Source: Macquaria australasica (taxonomy: Eukaryota; Chordata; Actinopteri; Centrarchiformes; Percichthyidae). From it: 64,000 nt of DNA. The notes below the pieces were generated by a model. It saw only the letters and a program-made list of their open reading frames with translations, was not told the DNA's origin and did not search any database. The stretch lies in NCBI GenBank assembly GCA_005408345.1, contig SEMN01000045.1:675001-739000 (forward strand), written 5' to 3'. Below are positions 45,901 through 59,500 of this stretch, one piece after another. Each line of letters begins with the position of its first letter. The stretch's first letter is position 1. The position numbers and the translations under genes are program-made.

Positions 45901-46770
45901 GGGGCCTCAGACCGTCAGGGGGCCCAAAAGCCCCAGGTAGGTTCACAGTGTGCTTGGTTTGTAGTAATTTGATTAAGTGCAGATTTGTTTGTGAGTATCA
46001 ACCGAAAAGACGAGAGCTTTGCATTGTTGGTTAATCCTGAGGCCTTGTCTTGTAGAAAACTGGTTTTAATATCTTCATTATTTAAGTTTCTATTGTGTTC
46101 ACATGGTGCATTATCCTAAATTTATTTGTTTACTTGGAGAAGTGGTGGTGGTGAGGCTTACGTGTTAATGGATCAAAAACATTTTGGGCCCCAATTGAAC
46201 TTGTCACATCCAGGTTGCTGATAAGTCCAGTACATATGGTGGCTTTAGGTATTTGCTCAAAACAAGCCACTCAAAACAAGTCTTAACGTTTGTTGAGGAC
46301 TTTTGTAGTCATAGAAACTGTCAAATTTCAGGATATTTACTTAAAAAAAATCTATATAAAAATGTTCCTGGTAATATAAATATTACCAGGGACAATCTTG
46401 GTGTCCTCATTGGTAGCTACTTGGCAGGTTGCTTGGACATAATTCATGGGGCTTGTCAGTATTAATAAGCGGAGTTATTACTTACCCAGCACTTCCATGC
46501 TGGGATGATAGTAATTGCTTCCTGTCAGTTTGTGGTGGTATGCTTAAACACAGCTTTATTTATAATGTAGACTAGATTTTCACACAGGGGCCCTCTACAA
46601 GACAGGTTACATTGGGCTAGATCAATGATGCATAGCAACGTCTTTAGTTGATATTGTACTTCAGTCTTAAAAATTCCTATGAAAATGTCCAAATTTTAAA
46701 AAGATGTACATGTTACTGTAATTATACAGTAACCTTGGGGCTTTTGGGGCCCCTGGAGGTCTGGTGCCCC
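45901..46770. mobile_element. Candidate transposon relic with about 40-base inverted termini
   Basis: GGGGCCTCAGACC... at 45901-45940 matches the reverse complement of 46731-46770 at about 34 of 40 positions, with a shared core CCCAAAAGCCCCA. The 790-base interior is AT-rich with no recognisable protein. No target-site duplication was identified. Confidence 0.45.
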
Positions 46771-47520
46771 GGGGTAGTTTCCCACCAGACAGAACTATTG
46801 CACTGCTTTAACTAAATGGAACATGTTTCTGTTAGGACTAAGTTTCCAGAGACATATTACACTATTATATAGCACTCCCATCTCCCACAGTAGCCAGCAA
46901 TGTACTGGGCCTATAAAGATTGTTTTTGTGTTGCAGTGATTTTTCCATGGCCTAGTGGTCTTCTAAAAACCTGGACTCTACAAAGATAAGAAGATAACGA
47001 AGGAAAGACGGAGAGAGAATTAAAATAAGACTTTTTACGGCTGATCAGAAAAAGTCGACTTTGTCCTTTTTGGCTGCTTTCGTGTTCCGTCGCAGCCACA
47101 GTGTCCAGCTCAAAGTACGCTAAAATGAGAAACTCAAAAGTGATGTTTTCTGCGCTGAAATAAGATTTTGATCTGCCGGTAGGTTCGCAGGGGTTGTCCT
47201 CGATGTTTGGTAATGTCTGTGATGTGTATTTGAAACGTAAATCTGTGCAAATCATTGGTGGGAAATCTCTGTATGTTTCCCGTTGCTGCACTTCAGCGTT
47301 AAATCGTGTTCAGTTGAGGACGATTTCAGTGTCTGATGAGCCAAGATATAGGAAAAAAAGCATTAATTAAAAGCAAATGTGCGATAAACGTGCGTTGATA
47401 TCTTTGTTTACTTCCACCTATTTCGAAACAGTCTGTAAAATGTTGACATTGACAGTGTGACCTGGTTAATGATCAACCCCTGGACCCTCTGCTCCCTCTC
47501 TACATTCAGCTGGGCTCCTC
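46771..47520 (+). promoter_or_regulatory. fggy: Region upstream of fggy, probable promoter and leader
   Basis: Between about 47050 and 47340 the sequence is relatively rich in CpG (TTCCGTCGCAGCC, CTCGATG, TCGTGTT), without a TATA box. A pyrimidine tract ending CATTCAG at 47510 just before the ATG could be an acceptor for a non-coding leader exon. Start site not determined. Confidence 0.35.
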
Positions 47521-50500
47521 ATGGAGGAGCTCTACTATGTTGGCGTGGACGTGGGCACCGCCAGTGTGAGGGCCGCACTGGTGACCAGGGCGGGCCTGCT
47601 GAAGAGCACTGCAGAGGAGCCCATCAGCATCTGGGAGCCCCGGTCCGACCACTATGTCCAGTCCTCCACTGAGATCTGGGAGAAGTGCTGCACAGTTGTC
47701 AAGGTGACCTCAGAGCAGTGGTCGCCCAGTCCCATCAAGATAAACTCAAGTACCCCACCACAGACCCCACTCCTTATGTTCCACATGTGTTCCTTTCAGA
47801 TTATTTAAAGTGCGTAACACAACACAACATAAAAGTGAATATTGTTGCGTTGTTTTTTCTCACTGTTATGGTCGGTTTGGTCAAGTTTGCATTCCTGCAT
47901 CAGTACTACCACTGGGGAGTGGCAGAAGCTGGACCTTTCAAACATGTATCCATCCAATCCTTTTAGCAAGCAATTTTAACTGTTTGTTACTTTTAGCTAA
48001 TTATATCAACAGTTTATCTATTACTTTAGGCAAATATTTCAACTGTTTATCTATTACTTGTACATCTAATTATTTAAGCCATTTATAAATTACCTTAACC
48101 CTTTCAACCATTTCTCCATTACTTTTAACTATCTCAACTTATCTGCAGACTTGCTAACTTTCATGCACTCTCAGTGCCAACACATGGCTTTGAAGTGTTA
48201 CAACTGCACCAGGTTGGTGAAAGGTGTGTACTGTACAGTTAGCGGCGTTGGTCGCAGTCAGTAAATTTCTAAACCTCAGCATCACCCCAGTTCGTAATCC
48301 TGTTTGGATGTTTTGTTATTTGGAATTTTCTGCTAAATACAAATACGTGGATCTGTTGTTTTTTTTTTAAACAAATCACACTTTGAATTTTCATTTCAAT
48401 CTTTGCACGTACCCCCTGGCAACTGCAAAGGTACTGCCGGGGGTACAAGTACACTTGGTTGGGAATCACTGGCTGAGAGGGCAAGGATGGGCTCATTCCA
48501 GTTATTGTAGTCATGTCACTGTAACACACAACATATGTTCAACTATGATGCAGTGCCTGCTAATGTATTCATACATACCTTCTTATAATCTGTCTATGGA
48601 TTTTACTTATGTGTGAAAGCATTGGCCTAATGTGATTTTCAGATGTTTTATATCTGTTGCAGAGAGTTACCCAAAGTGTGGACAGGAGTCAGGTACGAGG
48701 GATCGGCTTTGATGCCACCTGCTCTCTTGTGGTTTTGGACCAAAGCTTTCAGCCTGTGCCGGTCAGTCAGGATGGTAAGTGAAACATTTCTTTGGCCTAC
48801 AGCCTGCCCTTTGTACCTCACACGTCACTTGTAGTTTTTGCTTCAGGAAAACTTTATACCATTTATATACATTTCTATACCTTTCATTTGCTGTTTTGCT
48901 TGGACATGTTGTTTTAGTCTTTATTGATCCATGAAGGTAAAATCCCCTCCTCCACACTGAGGTCGAAGGTCAGGGTCAGCTACAGAGCACAAGCCCTGGA
49001 GATGGTAGGGATTCATGTTTTTATCAGTTAAACAAAGTGGACACGGGGGTCAAGAGCCAGATCCTCAGGTTAAATGACTGATTATATGCTGCCCAGATAT
49101 TACATATTTGTCATGGCAGTTTGGTTATCATCTCCTAATAGACCAATTTAATCTTAGAATTACATCAGGCATATTCAGCCCATGCAGTATTAGCAATTTG
49201 GTATCTTTTGTATACATTTTACCTTCACTAAAATTTCCCCCTTCCTCTCCTGGCTTTTGTTGGAGGAAAAGAAGTCCAGCTTTGGGCCAGATTTCTAAGT
49301 CTGGACCTCTTCACCAACACTTAGTCTTCTGCTCAGTTATTCTGTTGTTGTCTCAAATAGGTTCAGAAAGACACTGGAGATGATCAGATCTTGATGCAAT
49401 AGAGTTTATTTCTTAACAGAAAATAAACCCGAGTTAGCCCCGGAGCTGAACTAAAGACAGTGCTTACACAACTCATTCTAAGTGGAAATCAGTGATTGAT
49501 TTACCTTTTTCCCAAAGAATAATCTATCATTGCTCTGTAAATAATGGTGACATAATCTCTAAACTGGGATGGCCTGGCCCCCTGTTCGGCGGTTCTGGCC
49601 TGTTTTTGTTGACTCCAATTAACTTTGGAAAGTGTCCACCAAACGCAGGTGCAAACCCTTATCTGGACTTTCCCAGCTACCTTTTTTAAAAACAATATGC
49701 TGCTAACTATGCTGCTAACTATGCTCCCACTGCCATATGCAGCAGCAGTGGCACGTCACCCCCCCCCCACACACACACAGGTGTGGGGCAGTGTATGAGC
49801 CTTCACACACACACAAACCCTCTGATGCCGCTCATACACACACAATCTCTCCTTGTGCCAAGTAGACACACATACACACACAGAGCAGTGATCTTTCCAC
49901 ACACACACACACACAAAGCAGTGAGCCTGCTGCGCACACACACACACACACACACAGTACAGTACACTGAGTACAGTGATTATCATTTACTATTCTATAA
50001 CACAGCAAACTTTAACAAAAGGTTTTTTTCCAACACTTTCCCAGGTGACAGACAAAGGAACGTGGTGATGTGGATGGACCATCGTGCTGAAGAGCAGGCC
50101 GCTCGTATAACAAACGCCGGCCACAGGGTCCTGAGCAGGGTGGGAGGGGTCATGTCACCAGAGATGCAACCCCCTAAGCTGCTCTGGCTCAAAGAGGTGA
50201 GAGGTGAGCAAGGTCACCACAGGACCACCGATCTCTGTGTTTTATTGTCGCTCTCTGTATTGGCTGGTCAACATGGGCCAAGTGTTGTTTTAGAGGTCTT
50301 TCAGCCTTACCCATCCCTTTTTCTTGGGAGGCATCTGATAGATGGAAGCTTCAAAACATGTTCCCTGAAAGTGGTTGGTCGTTAAGGTCTGTCAATCCAT
50401 GCATGTGCTATTATTGCTCACTGATCAAGGGTTCATTAGCACACCTTTCTTGTCTTTTCTTCAGAATCTAAAAGAAAGCTGCTGGAACAAAGCTGCTCAC

Positions 50501-53500
50501 TTTTTCGACCTTCCAGACTTCCTGTCTTGGAAGGCAACAGGCTCTTTGACACGGTGAGCTTTGTTGGATGATGGTCATTGTGACTGTGTGATACATTATC
50601 CTCGTATCAAATGTCTGTTTAAAAGAAAGAATAGGGTTGTTCTCTACAGCAGGGGTAATTCCAAGAAATGTTTCTTTTATCATGGACAAACTGTTTTTTG
50701 ATACTGTGGCATTCACCAGATACTGATAATGTGACCCCATGTTGTACTTTAATGACGATATTATGAGACATGTTACGGTACTATTCTGCAATGTGTCACA
50801 GGTCTTTATGTACTCTGGTGTGTAAATGGACATATTGCCCTCCAGAAGGATGGGATGCAAGTTTTTGGACTAGCATTGGCCTGGAGGATCTCCTGGAAAA
50901 CAACTTTTCCAAAATAGGTAAAAGACATGAACAAACAAGCTTCTAATTCATTGTGTATTGTAAGAAAATCAGAAGATATTGCTAGGAAGCTTCACAGAGC
51001 TTTCATGTTATGATCTTATCAAACACTTCATCTATTATTTAAGCTGTACTGTTTTCTGCCACCTAGGCAGTGTGACGTGTCCTCCAGGGAGCCCGTTGGG
51101 GGACGGCCTCACCCAGGAGGCAGCAGCAGATTTGGGTTTGGACCCAGGAACTGCAGTTGGTGCTTCTCTCATTGATGCTCATGCTGGAGGCCTTGGTATT
51201 ACATCCTAAACCTGTTTATTCTGCCAAATATATCGATTTTTTTGTAAGGTGCATTAGGTACAGGGTTCGTACAGAGTCTCGAAAGTTTGGAAAATGCTTC
51301 ATTTTAACCATTATGTTTATAAGGTTAGGAATATGCTTGAATTCGAATATAGTCCCTGAAAAATGCTTGATTTTCAACATAATCTGGTGTTTCATCATCT
51401 ACACAATCACTCATGTAAAGCAAAAATCTTTTAATATTTCAAATGAAACGATCCCGTTGTCAAAGTTGTTTGTTGTCTCCTGACATTTATAGTAACAATT
51501 TAGATGTGATGATAAAGGCTTCGAGAGTCTGGTTTGGTTTAGGCACCTTGAAAGTGCTTGAGAAGTGCTTGAATTTTACTCGTTACAAGTTCCACATGGC
51601 TTTGTGATGTAACAGTTTTTAAAATATAAACTTTTATAACCATAAAACAAGAAATGTGTCATCAGTAAGACACCAAAGGGAGAAGGGAGGTAGAAGATTT
51701 AATGTTAATATCTAAAGTTGACATTTTTGTCTAGGATGGGGTGTTAAAAATGAAGATGCTCATCCACTAGGGAACATAAATAAACTCAAGAAAATTCACG
51801 ACAACTTTCTGGTTGAATTTAGATTTTACTTGTGCACAAATATAAAGTTTAGCATAACTGTGGTGCTGGAGAAGGTCAGGGGCTCATCAAACACCAGATT
51901 TCAATCTCAGGGGAATGTAAATATGAAACTCATGGAACTCCAGCCAACTGTTTTCAGTATCTTGTGCACAAAGTTGAACCAGCGAAGTGTCCCAAAAGTG
52001 ATGAGTAGTAGTGATACAAGAGGGGGATGACATATGATAAAGATCCCTGACTGGAATTGAAGGTAACTGATATGTATTTTAGACTGCTAGCCCACCAAAT
52101 CTCCCCCAGCTCCCTCGGCATAACATGCAACAAACGGGTGTCTGAAAAGTTACTAATTAGATGCTGCTGTGTACTGTATCTGTGAGCACTTTGTTAGCTT
52201 CAGGCAGGGCAGCAGTAGACCTTTCTTTGTTTCAGAAATCCTAACCATCTGGTTTTGTTTCTGGAGATAAACTGCTCATGAACTCCGCCCTCTGACCTCT
52301 GGCTGTGACCTCTGCCCATCACACATTGTTGCATCAGTCAGAGGTTAAAACACGCTGCACTTTTAGTTGTCGTGTGTGTCACAGTGATGTACACCCCCTG
52401 CCCCCGCGCGAAGATGAACCCTCCACCTTAAACTCAAACCAGCTTGACAAACATTATTGCAGCAGTTAGTGTCACTGCTGAATCCCATGTGAAGGTTAGA
52501 GAACCACATCAAAAGTATTTAAAGCTTTAGAACTGCAAATCATTGTGATTTGTCCCTGACAGGCTCTAACTGGTCTTTTGTAAACTTTGTGGGTAACACC
52601 AAAAAAATATTGCAAAATAGAAACTCTGATGTTGATTGAATATGATTTAAAATCGGTAATTGTGCTCCTCCCAGGTGTGATAGGTGCAGATGTAAAAGGC
52701 TTTCACTTGCCCTGTGAGGACCAGCCAATCACCTCACGCATGGCGATGATCTGTGGGACATCAACCTGTCACATGGCGGTGAGTGGTTTACGTTTCCTGT
52801 TGTTCAGTGGAACTTATGTTTATCAAACGCTATGCTTATGTGCTATTTAAAACGTGGATATGGTGTGAACTCCATGATGACCTTTTTCTGAGAATGTCAT
52901 GACTAATACACAGCCTCCTATAATTAATCATATACTTAACTGAGACTTCACAACTCTGAGGTGATGTAAAACTTAGCAAGGCTAATACGCAGGTATGCCA
53001 TCTATTAAAAGTAGTCTCATAAATCAGCTTTCCCTTTAATGCTGATGACAGGCCCACCCACAATTCTTATTTATGTTTTTACATATATCATATTTTCTGT
53101 GAATTTTTATTGCATGTCGACTTAAGTTATCCTGTCTGCACAGGCCAACAGCACTAGCAGTGAAGCAAGTTGTTGCCATCTTCTTTTGTTAATCTGAAAT
53201 TGAAAGTGTAGTGGTTTCCATCGCTATTTAAAGCATGTAAAGTATTTTTGTTAGCTTTTTCCTAGAGCCATCTCTTCGTAGATGTAAAATCATTGTTAGT
53301 GTGATATACAGTGCTAACTAAAACATTACATTTTTCACCTTCATGTGCATCAGATCAGCGAGCAGCCTCTGTTTGTGCCAGGAGTGTGGGGGCCCTGCCT
53401 GTCTGCCATGGTGCCTAGCATGTGGCTCAACGAGGGAGGACAGAGTGCTACAGGAAGGCTGGTCGGTCCACTGTCAAGCTTTATGCAGTATTTTCCTGAC

Positions 53501-56500
53501 CCGCTTTAGGCTGCGCAGTAACACAAATCTGTATGCAAGCAAGGAGAGACAAAATGTGTATAATCCAGGTGTAAATGCACCCAGAAGTCACCCAGACGTG
53601 AACAACACATCTGACCACATATACAACGACATCTAAAAGCAATCTGTCTCCTCTCCTGCACATATATGGCTATCAAAAAATGATACTCATGGATTGGGAA
53701 CAAGCAAGGCAAGGTGTTTAACGTCTTTTCTTTAGAAAAATGATTATAAAACGTGAGGCCTTTGTTTTGTTGGGGTAAATCTGATCTGTTTAAGTATACT
53801 CTAGTTATCCTTTATCAACAATCACAGTTATTTCAGTTTTTTCAGTAGTAGAGGAATTAATTATTGACAATGTTAACAAAGAATTAACAGTCAATTGACA
53901 GTCATTTATATAGTAAAAACATCAAATCATTTTCTGGTTTCTGGCTTCTCAAACGTGATGATTTTATACTTTTTTCTCTGTTTCACATCCTTGTAAACTG
54001 AATACCTTTGTGGGGTTTTAACTGTTGGTTTGACAAAATAAACCATTTTATAACATCCCTTTAAGCTCCAGTGACTTTACATGGGAATTTGTAAAATATT
54101 TTTGACATTTTATAGATTAAATGTTTAACCAATAATGGAAAATAATTGATAATTAATTGAATTAATCACTGGTGAAAATAATCAGCAGTTGCAGCTTCAC
54201 AAGCCTGTATGTCATCAGCTGTGTCATCTCTAATCCTTTCTGTTAAACTGTGTTGCTCCCTCCTCCCTTCAGATCGACCACATGGTGAAGGGCCACGCCG
54301 CCTACACCCAGCTCCAGGAACAGGCTCGGCAGAGGTCAGCTGATGCATTTAGTGCTTCACTTCCCAAAAACGTTTGAGCACAGCTGTCATCCCTGTTCAG
54401 CTGACATATAACAATGTTCAGTAAGCTTTGGGAAGATTAGAAGCTCAGTAAGGTGGTGTATTCTGGAAGTTACAAATAAAGCAATTTATTGTTTAATTGT
54501 TTGATTTTCTTAACATTTACTTAGAATTAAACAAAAATGTATATTGTTCATGCTCACCTACTGGAACATGTTATTGCATAGTTTCCATATAACAACATCT
54601 TTGATGGGTTCTTCATTTTTTCCCCCAGATTTCCCTTTACTGGCGAGAACATCTACAGCTACCTGAACAGCCACCTGAGTTTAATGGCTAACTCCGGTTC
54701 TGCTGTTGACCTGCTGGCCTCCAGTCTGCACGTATGGCCGGACTTCCACGGGAACAGGTCGCCCCTCGCTGACCCCACCTTGAAAGGCATGGTGAGGGAA
54801 CATGAGTCAAGGCGTCACATGACTTACGACATGAAATATTATTGATCAAAGCATGGGTTTGATTTACCACACTAACCTACAGAGGTAGTGTGGCTGTTGC
54901 AGACCCTCCTATAACTTATGTATGCTTAAGGGGTCCAATTTAGTTATATCTTATAATTTTGGTAAATAAAGAATAATAATAAGTAAAGGATAGAAATAAT
55001 GAGTTTATTTTAGTTAGATGAGAAGATTGATAGCATACTCATATCTGGCCATTAAGTACAGAGCTGGAGATGGGAGACGACTGGCCTAGCTTAGCATAAA
55101 GACTGTTTAGCCTAGCTATACCACTCTCCCCTATAAGCCAACATTGTCGTCTTATACATTTAAGTGTGTGTGCGGATGAAACCAATAAGATAACTTATTA
55201 ATTAGTGAGCTTTAGGAGAATTAATACATTTTGGACCGAGCCAGGCTAGCTGTTTTCCACTGCCTCCTCTCGCTAAGCTAAGCTAAGCTAAGCTAATCGC
55301 CTCCCAGCTCCAGCTTGATACGTAAAGCACAGACATGAGAGTGGATCATCTAAATCTTGGAAGTAAACTGAATAACTGTATTTAGCAAAACGCTGAACTA
55401 TTCATTTAAACAAAATAAATTCATAATACAGTTAGCTAGCAGCTGATTGAAGCGCCGCAGCCAGGCCCAGGGTCAAGTCTCATTGCATAACAAAAGATCT
55501 GAGTTTGATTTTTCTTGGTTTGCAGATATCGGCTTTCTTTTTTTTTTTTTTTTTATATATTGCACTGACAACTGTTTACTTTCATTATTTTGAGATGCTA
55601 AGTCATTATTTCGAGAAAGTTTCTCATTGGCGGAAATAGACTTCCATAGGTTTACATTCACTGATAAGAATTTCACAAAAGTATCATGATTTTGTCAGTG
55701 CAAAGAATAAACTTGTGCAATGGAGCCACTGAAATTATTTCTGTGTTCAGTAAGCTAATTATTGTTTCCAGGCCATATCTGTAGTTCCAGGAAGCAGGAA
55801 GCCAGGGAGCAGAGACCTAGTGAATATTGTTTTGACTGAATCACTGATGATTTGAGATACCAGACCCTCAATGGCAGCTTTGCTTTCACCAACCCTTTTG
55901 TTGGTGAAAACTCCCCTCTGGTGACTTTTATTGTTCAGCGCTGAGACATTTTTGCATGGATGACTCATTACTGTTTTGCAGGTGATCGGACTGTCACTCT
56001 CCCAAACCTTGGATGACTTGGCCGTGCTCTATTTGGCCACTATACAAGCCCTCGCTGTGAGTCCACTCTGTTTTTATTTGTTTCAAAGTTTCTGAGCCTC
56101 AGTCTGACATTCAAGTACCTTTTAAAGTACGAAGGAAGGTTGTATTTGTTTACTTGTAACCTGACTTCCCTTGTGTCTGGTTTCAGCTTGGTACTCTTCA
56201 TATTCTGGAGGCCATGAAAGAAGCAGGACACGACATCAGAACCCTCTTCCTGTGTGGCGGGTTGAGCAAAAACACCCTGTTTGTACAGATTCACGCCAAC
56301 GCTACAGGTATACAATACTAACAAGGGACGATAACAGTTCTGTGAATGTAGCTAAACAGACATTTCACCCAAAAATATTAAATAATGTTAACACAAAAAT
56401 CTACAAGTTCTACTAAATCATACACATTGTTGTGAAAACTTTTGTTAAACAGTATCTCACATGGAGGCTTTAGCCAGTTCCACTTTTTTTCCAATATTGT

Positions 56501-59500
56501 CCTTTTCAGGATTACCTGTGGTGTTGCCAGACCAGATGGAGGCTGTGTTAATAGGAGCAGCAGTCCTGGGTGCATGTGCATCACAGGACTACAGCACTAT
56601 ACAGGTGGAGTGACACACAGACACATGAAGTATGTAAACTAAGGTCTTAAAGTTGACAGGGGCTTAGGCAGAAAAGACTTTTGGGATTTCATGCAGTAAA
56701 TGGCTTTTTTACTAGATTCCAAGATATATTTGAACTGTTTTATAAAAACATCACACAAAATCACACAGATCTTAAACGATAACTCACTTGGAAATCTGGT
56801 GTACAGTGGTGCTTGAAAGTTTGTGAACCCTTCAGAATTTTCTATATTTCTGCATAAATTTGACCTAAAATTACAAGTAGATAAAGAGAACCAAATCAAA
56901 CAAATGAGTCAAAAATATTAGACGTGGTCATTTATTTATTGAGGAAAATGATCCAATATCACACATCTGTGAGTGGCAAAAGTATGTGAACCTTTAGGAT
57001 TAGCAGATAATTTGAAGGTGAAATTAGAGTCAGGTGTTTTCAGTCAATGGGATGACAATCAGGTGTGAGTGGGTGACCTGTTTTATTTAAAGAACAGGGA
57101 TCTATCAAAGTCTGATCTTCACAACACATGTTTGTGGAAGTGTATTATGGCACGAACAAAGATTTCTGAGGACCTCAGAAGAAGAGTTGTTGATGCTCAT
57201 CAGGCTGGAAAAGGTTACAAAACCATCTCTAAAGAGTTTGGACTCCACCAATCCACAGTCAGACAGATTGTGTACAAATGGAGGAAATTCAAGACCATTA
57301 TTACTCTCCCCAGGAGTGGTCGACCAACAAAGATCACGCCAAGAGCAAGGTGTATAATAGTCCACGAGGTCACAAAGGAACCCAAGGTAACCTCTAAGCA
57401 ACTAAAGGCCTTTCTCACATTAGCTAATGTTCATGAGTCCACTGAACAACAATGGTGTGCATGGCAGGATTGCAAGGAGAAAGCTGCTTCTCTCCAAAAA
57501 GAACATTGCTGCCCGTCTGCAGTTTGCTAAAGTCACCTGGACAAGCCAGAAGGCTATTGGAACAATGTTTTGTGGACGGATGAGACCAAAATAGAACTTT
57601 TTGGTTTAAATGGGAAGCGTTATGTTTGGAGAAAGGAAAACACTGCATTCCAGCATAAAAACCTCATACCATCTGTGAAACACGGTGGTGGTGGTAGTAT
57701 TATGGTTTGGGCCTGTTTTGCTGCATCTGGGCCAGGACGGCTTGCCATCACTGATGGAACAATGAATTCTGAATTATACCAGCAAATTCTAAAGGAAAAT
57801 GTCAGGACATCTGTCCGTGAGCTGAATCTCAGAACGTGGGTCATGCAGCAAGACAACGACCCTAAGCACACAAGTCATTCTACCAAAGAATGGTTAAAAA
57901 AAAATAAAGTTAAAGTTTTGGAATGGCTGAGTCAAAGTCCTGACCTTAATCCAATAGAAATGTTGTGGAAGGACCTGAAGCGAGCAGTTCACGGGAGGAA
58001 ACCCACCAACATAACAGAGTTGAAGCTGTTTTGTACTGAGGAATGGGCTAAAATTCCTCCAAGCTGATGTGCAGGACTAATTAACAATTACCAGAAATGT
58101 TTAGATGCAGTTATTGCTGCACAAGGGGGTCATACCAGATACTGAAAGCAAAGGTTCACATACTTTTGCCACTCAGATATGTGATATTGGATCATTTTCC
58201 TCAATAAATAAATGACCAAGTCTAATATTTTTGACTCATTTGTTTGATTTGGTTCTCTTTATCTACTTTTAGGACTTGTGTGAAAATCTGATGTAGTTTT
58301 AGGTAAACTTTATGCAGAAATATAGAAAACTCTGAAGGGTTCACAAACTCTCAAGCACCACTGTACATGTAGTAGTGTTCCAATGGAAATACACTGAGAC
58401 ATCATGAATAGTCACCGGGGGGATTTGCTTTTGCTATTTTATGCAAGTGGAAAAAAATAGTATAAACCAGTATTGTCATGCTGTATATTGCATGAGTGAG
58501 GAGGCAGAGGTTAAAACAGCTTGTTTCCCAAAAACACAACATTTTTGTATGTTATCATTTAAAGGATTTTGGAGTTAAACAGAAAATATGTGAGATGGAG
58601 CCTGTTCACCTGAAACAGTTTTTTTTAATTATGTTAATATGTTTTAATGTAATTAAAACAGTGTTGATATTGAAGCAAAAATGTAAAATGTGTGTAAAAG
58701 TTGCTGTTAAAGGGTTCTCCAGCGATTTAGTATTGCACTTCCATAAAGTTGGGAACTGTGTGAGACAGTTAAAATTATTAAAACATAATTGGCCATATTG
58801 AAGCAGCAGAGGCTGAGATACCCTGACTACAGTCTCCAGTATGGGTCAGGCTTCAGAAACACTGGCTGCCAGACAGTTTGCAAGATTACATAAAATGTAC
58901 TTTCAAAAATGTTGTCACAGTAAGTAACATCTTGGGTAGGTAAGGTAAACAGCCAGGCAGCTCAGAGTCCCTATGGATATGTCACTGTGCCAAGAAAAGG
59001 TCCCCATATTCTCTCAAATCTATTCTGTGTATTGGGCTTGTGCAGACACAGTCTTTCCATTTGTATAATAGACAACATCTCCTTGAGCCAATGCGCAAAG
59101 CAGGGTGGGGTGGTAGACTTCCAGGTCAGGAGAATAAGTTTCTTAGCAACCACCATTCCTAGGCGCAGAGCAATCTGCACCTCGTACGGCAGCTCCAAAG
59201 TCTCTGCAGAGCATCCAAACATGGCCAGGTCGCGGCTGGGCTGAATGCGTCTGAAATAGGCTTTTGTCTGTCCAAATGTTGTACAATGTAGGGCAAAACC
59301 AGAAAAAATGTGCTAGTGATCCTTCAGCAGAGCCACACTTGTCGCATTCACATGACACTGATGGGAAGATGCGGTTCAGTTTTGTTTTTGAGTAATGCAA
59401 TCTATGCATCACCTTGTACTGGATTAACCTGTAGCGTGAGTTAATAGAACAACAATGAAACCGGGACATTGCCTCTTCCCAGAACTCTGCTGATATCTCT

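Noticed and set aside
47521..47808. Extension of fggy exon 1 past 47703 into the downstream open frame
   Set aside because: Residues after VVK lose similarity, and the donor at 47704 joins in frame to the exon at 48663, which restores the conserved VRGIGFDATCS.
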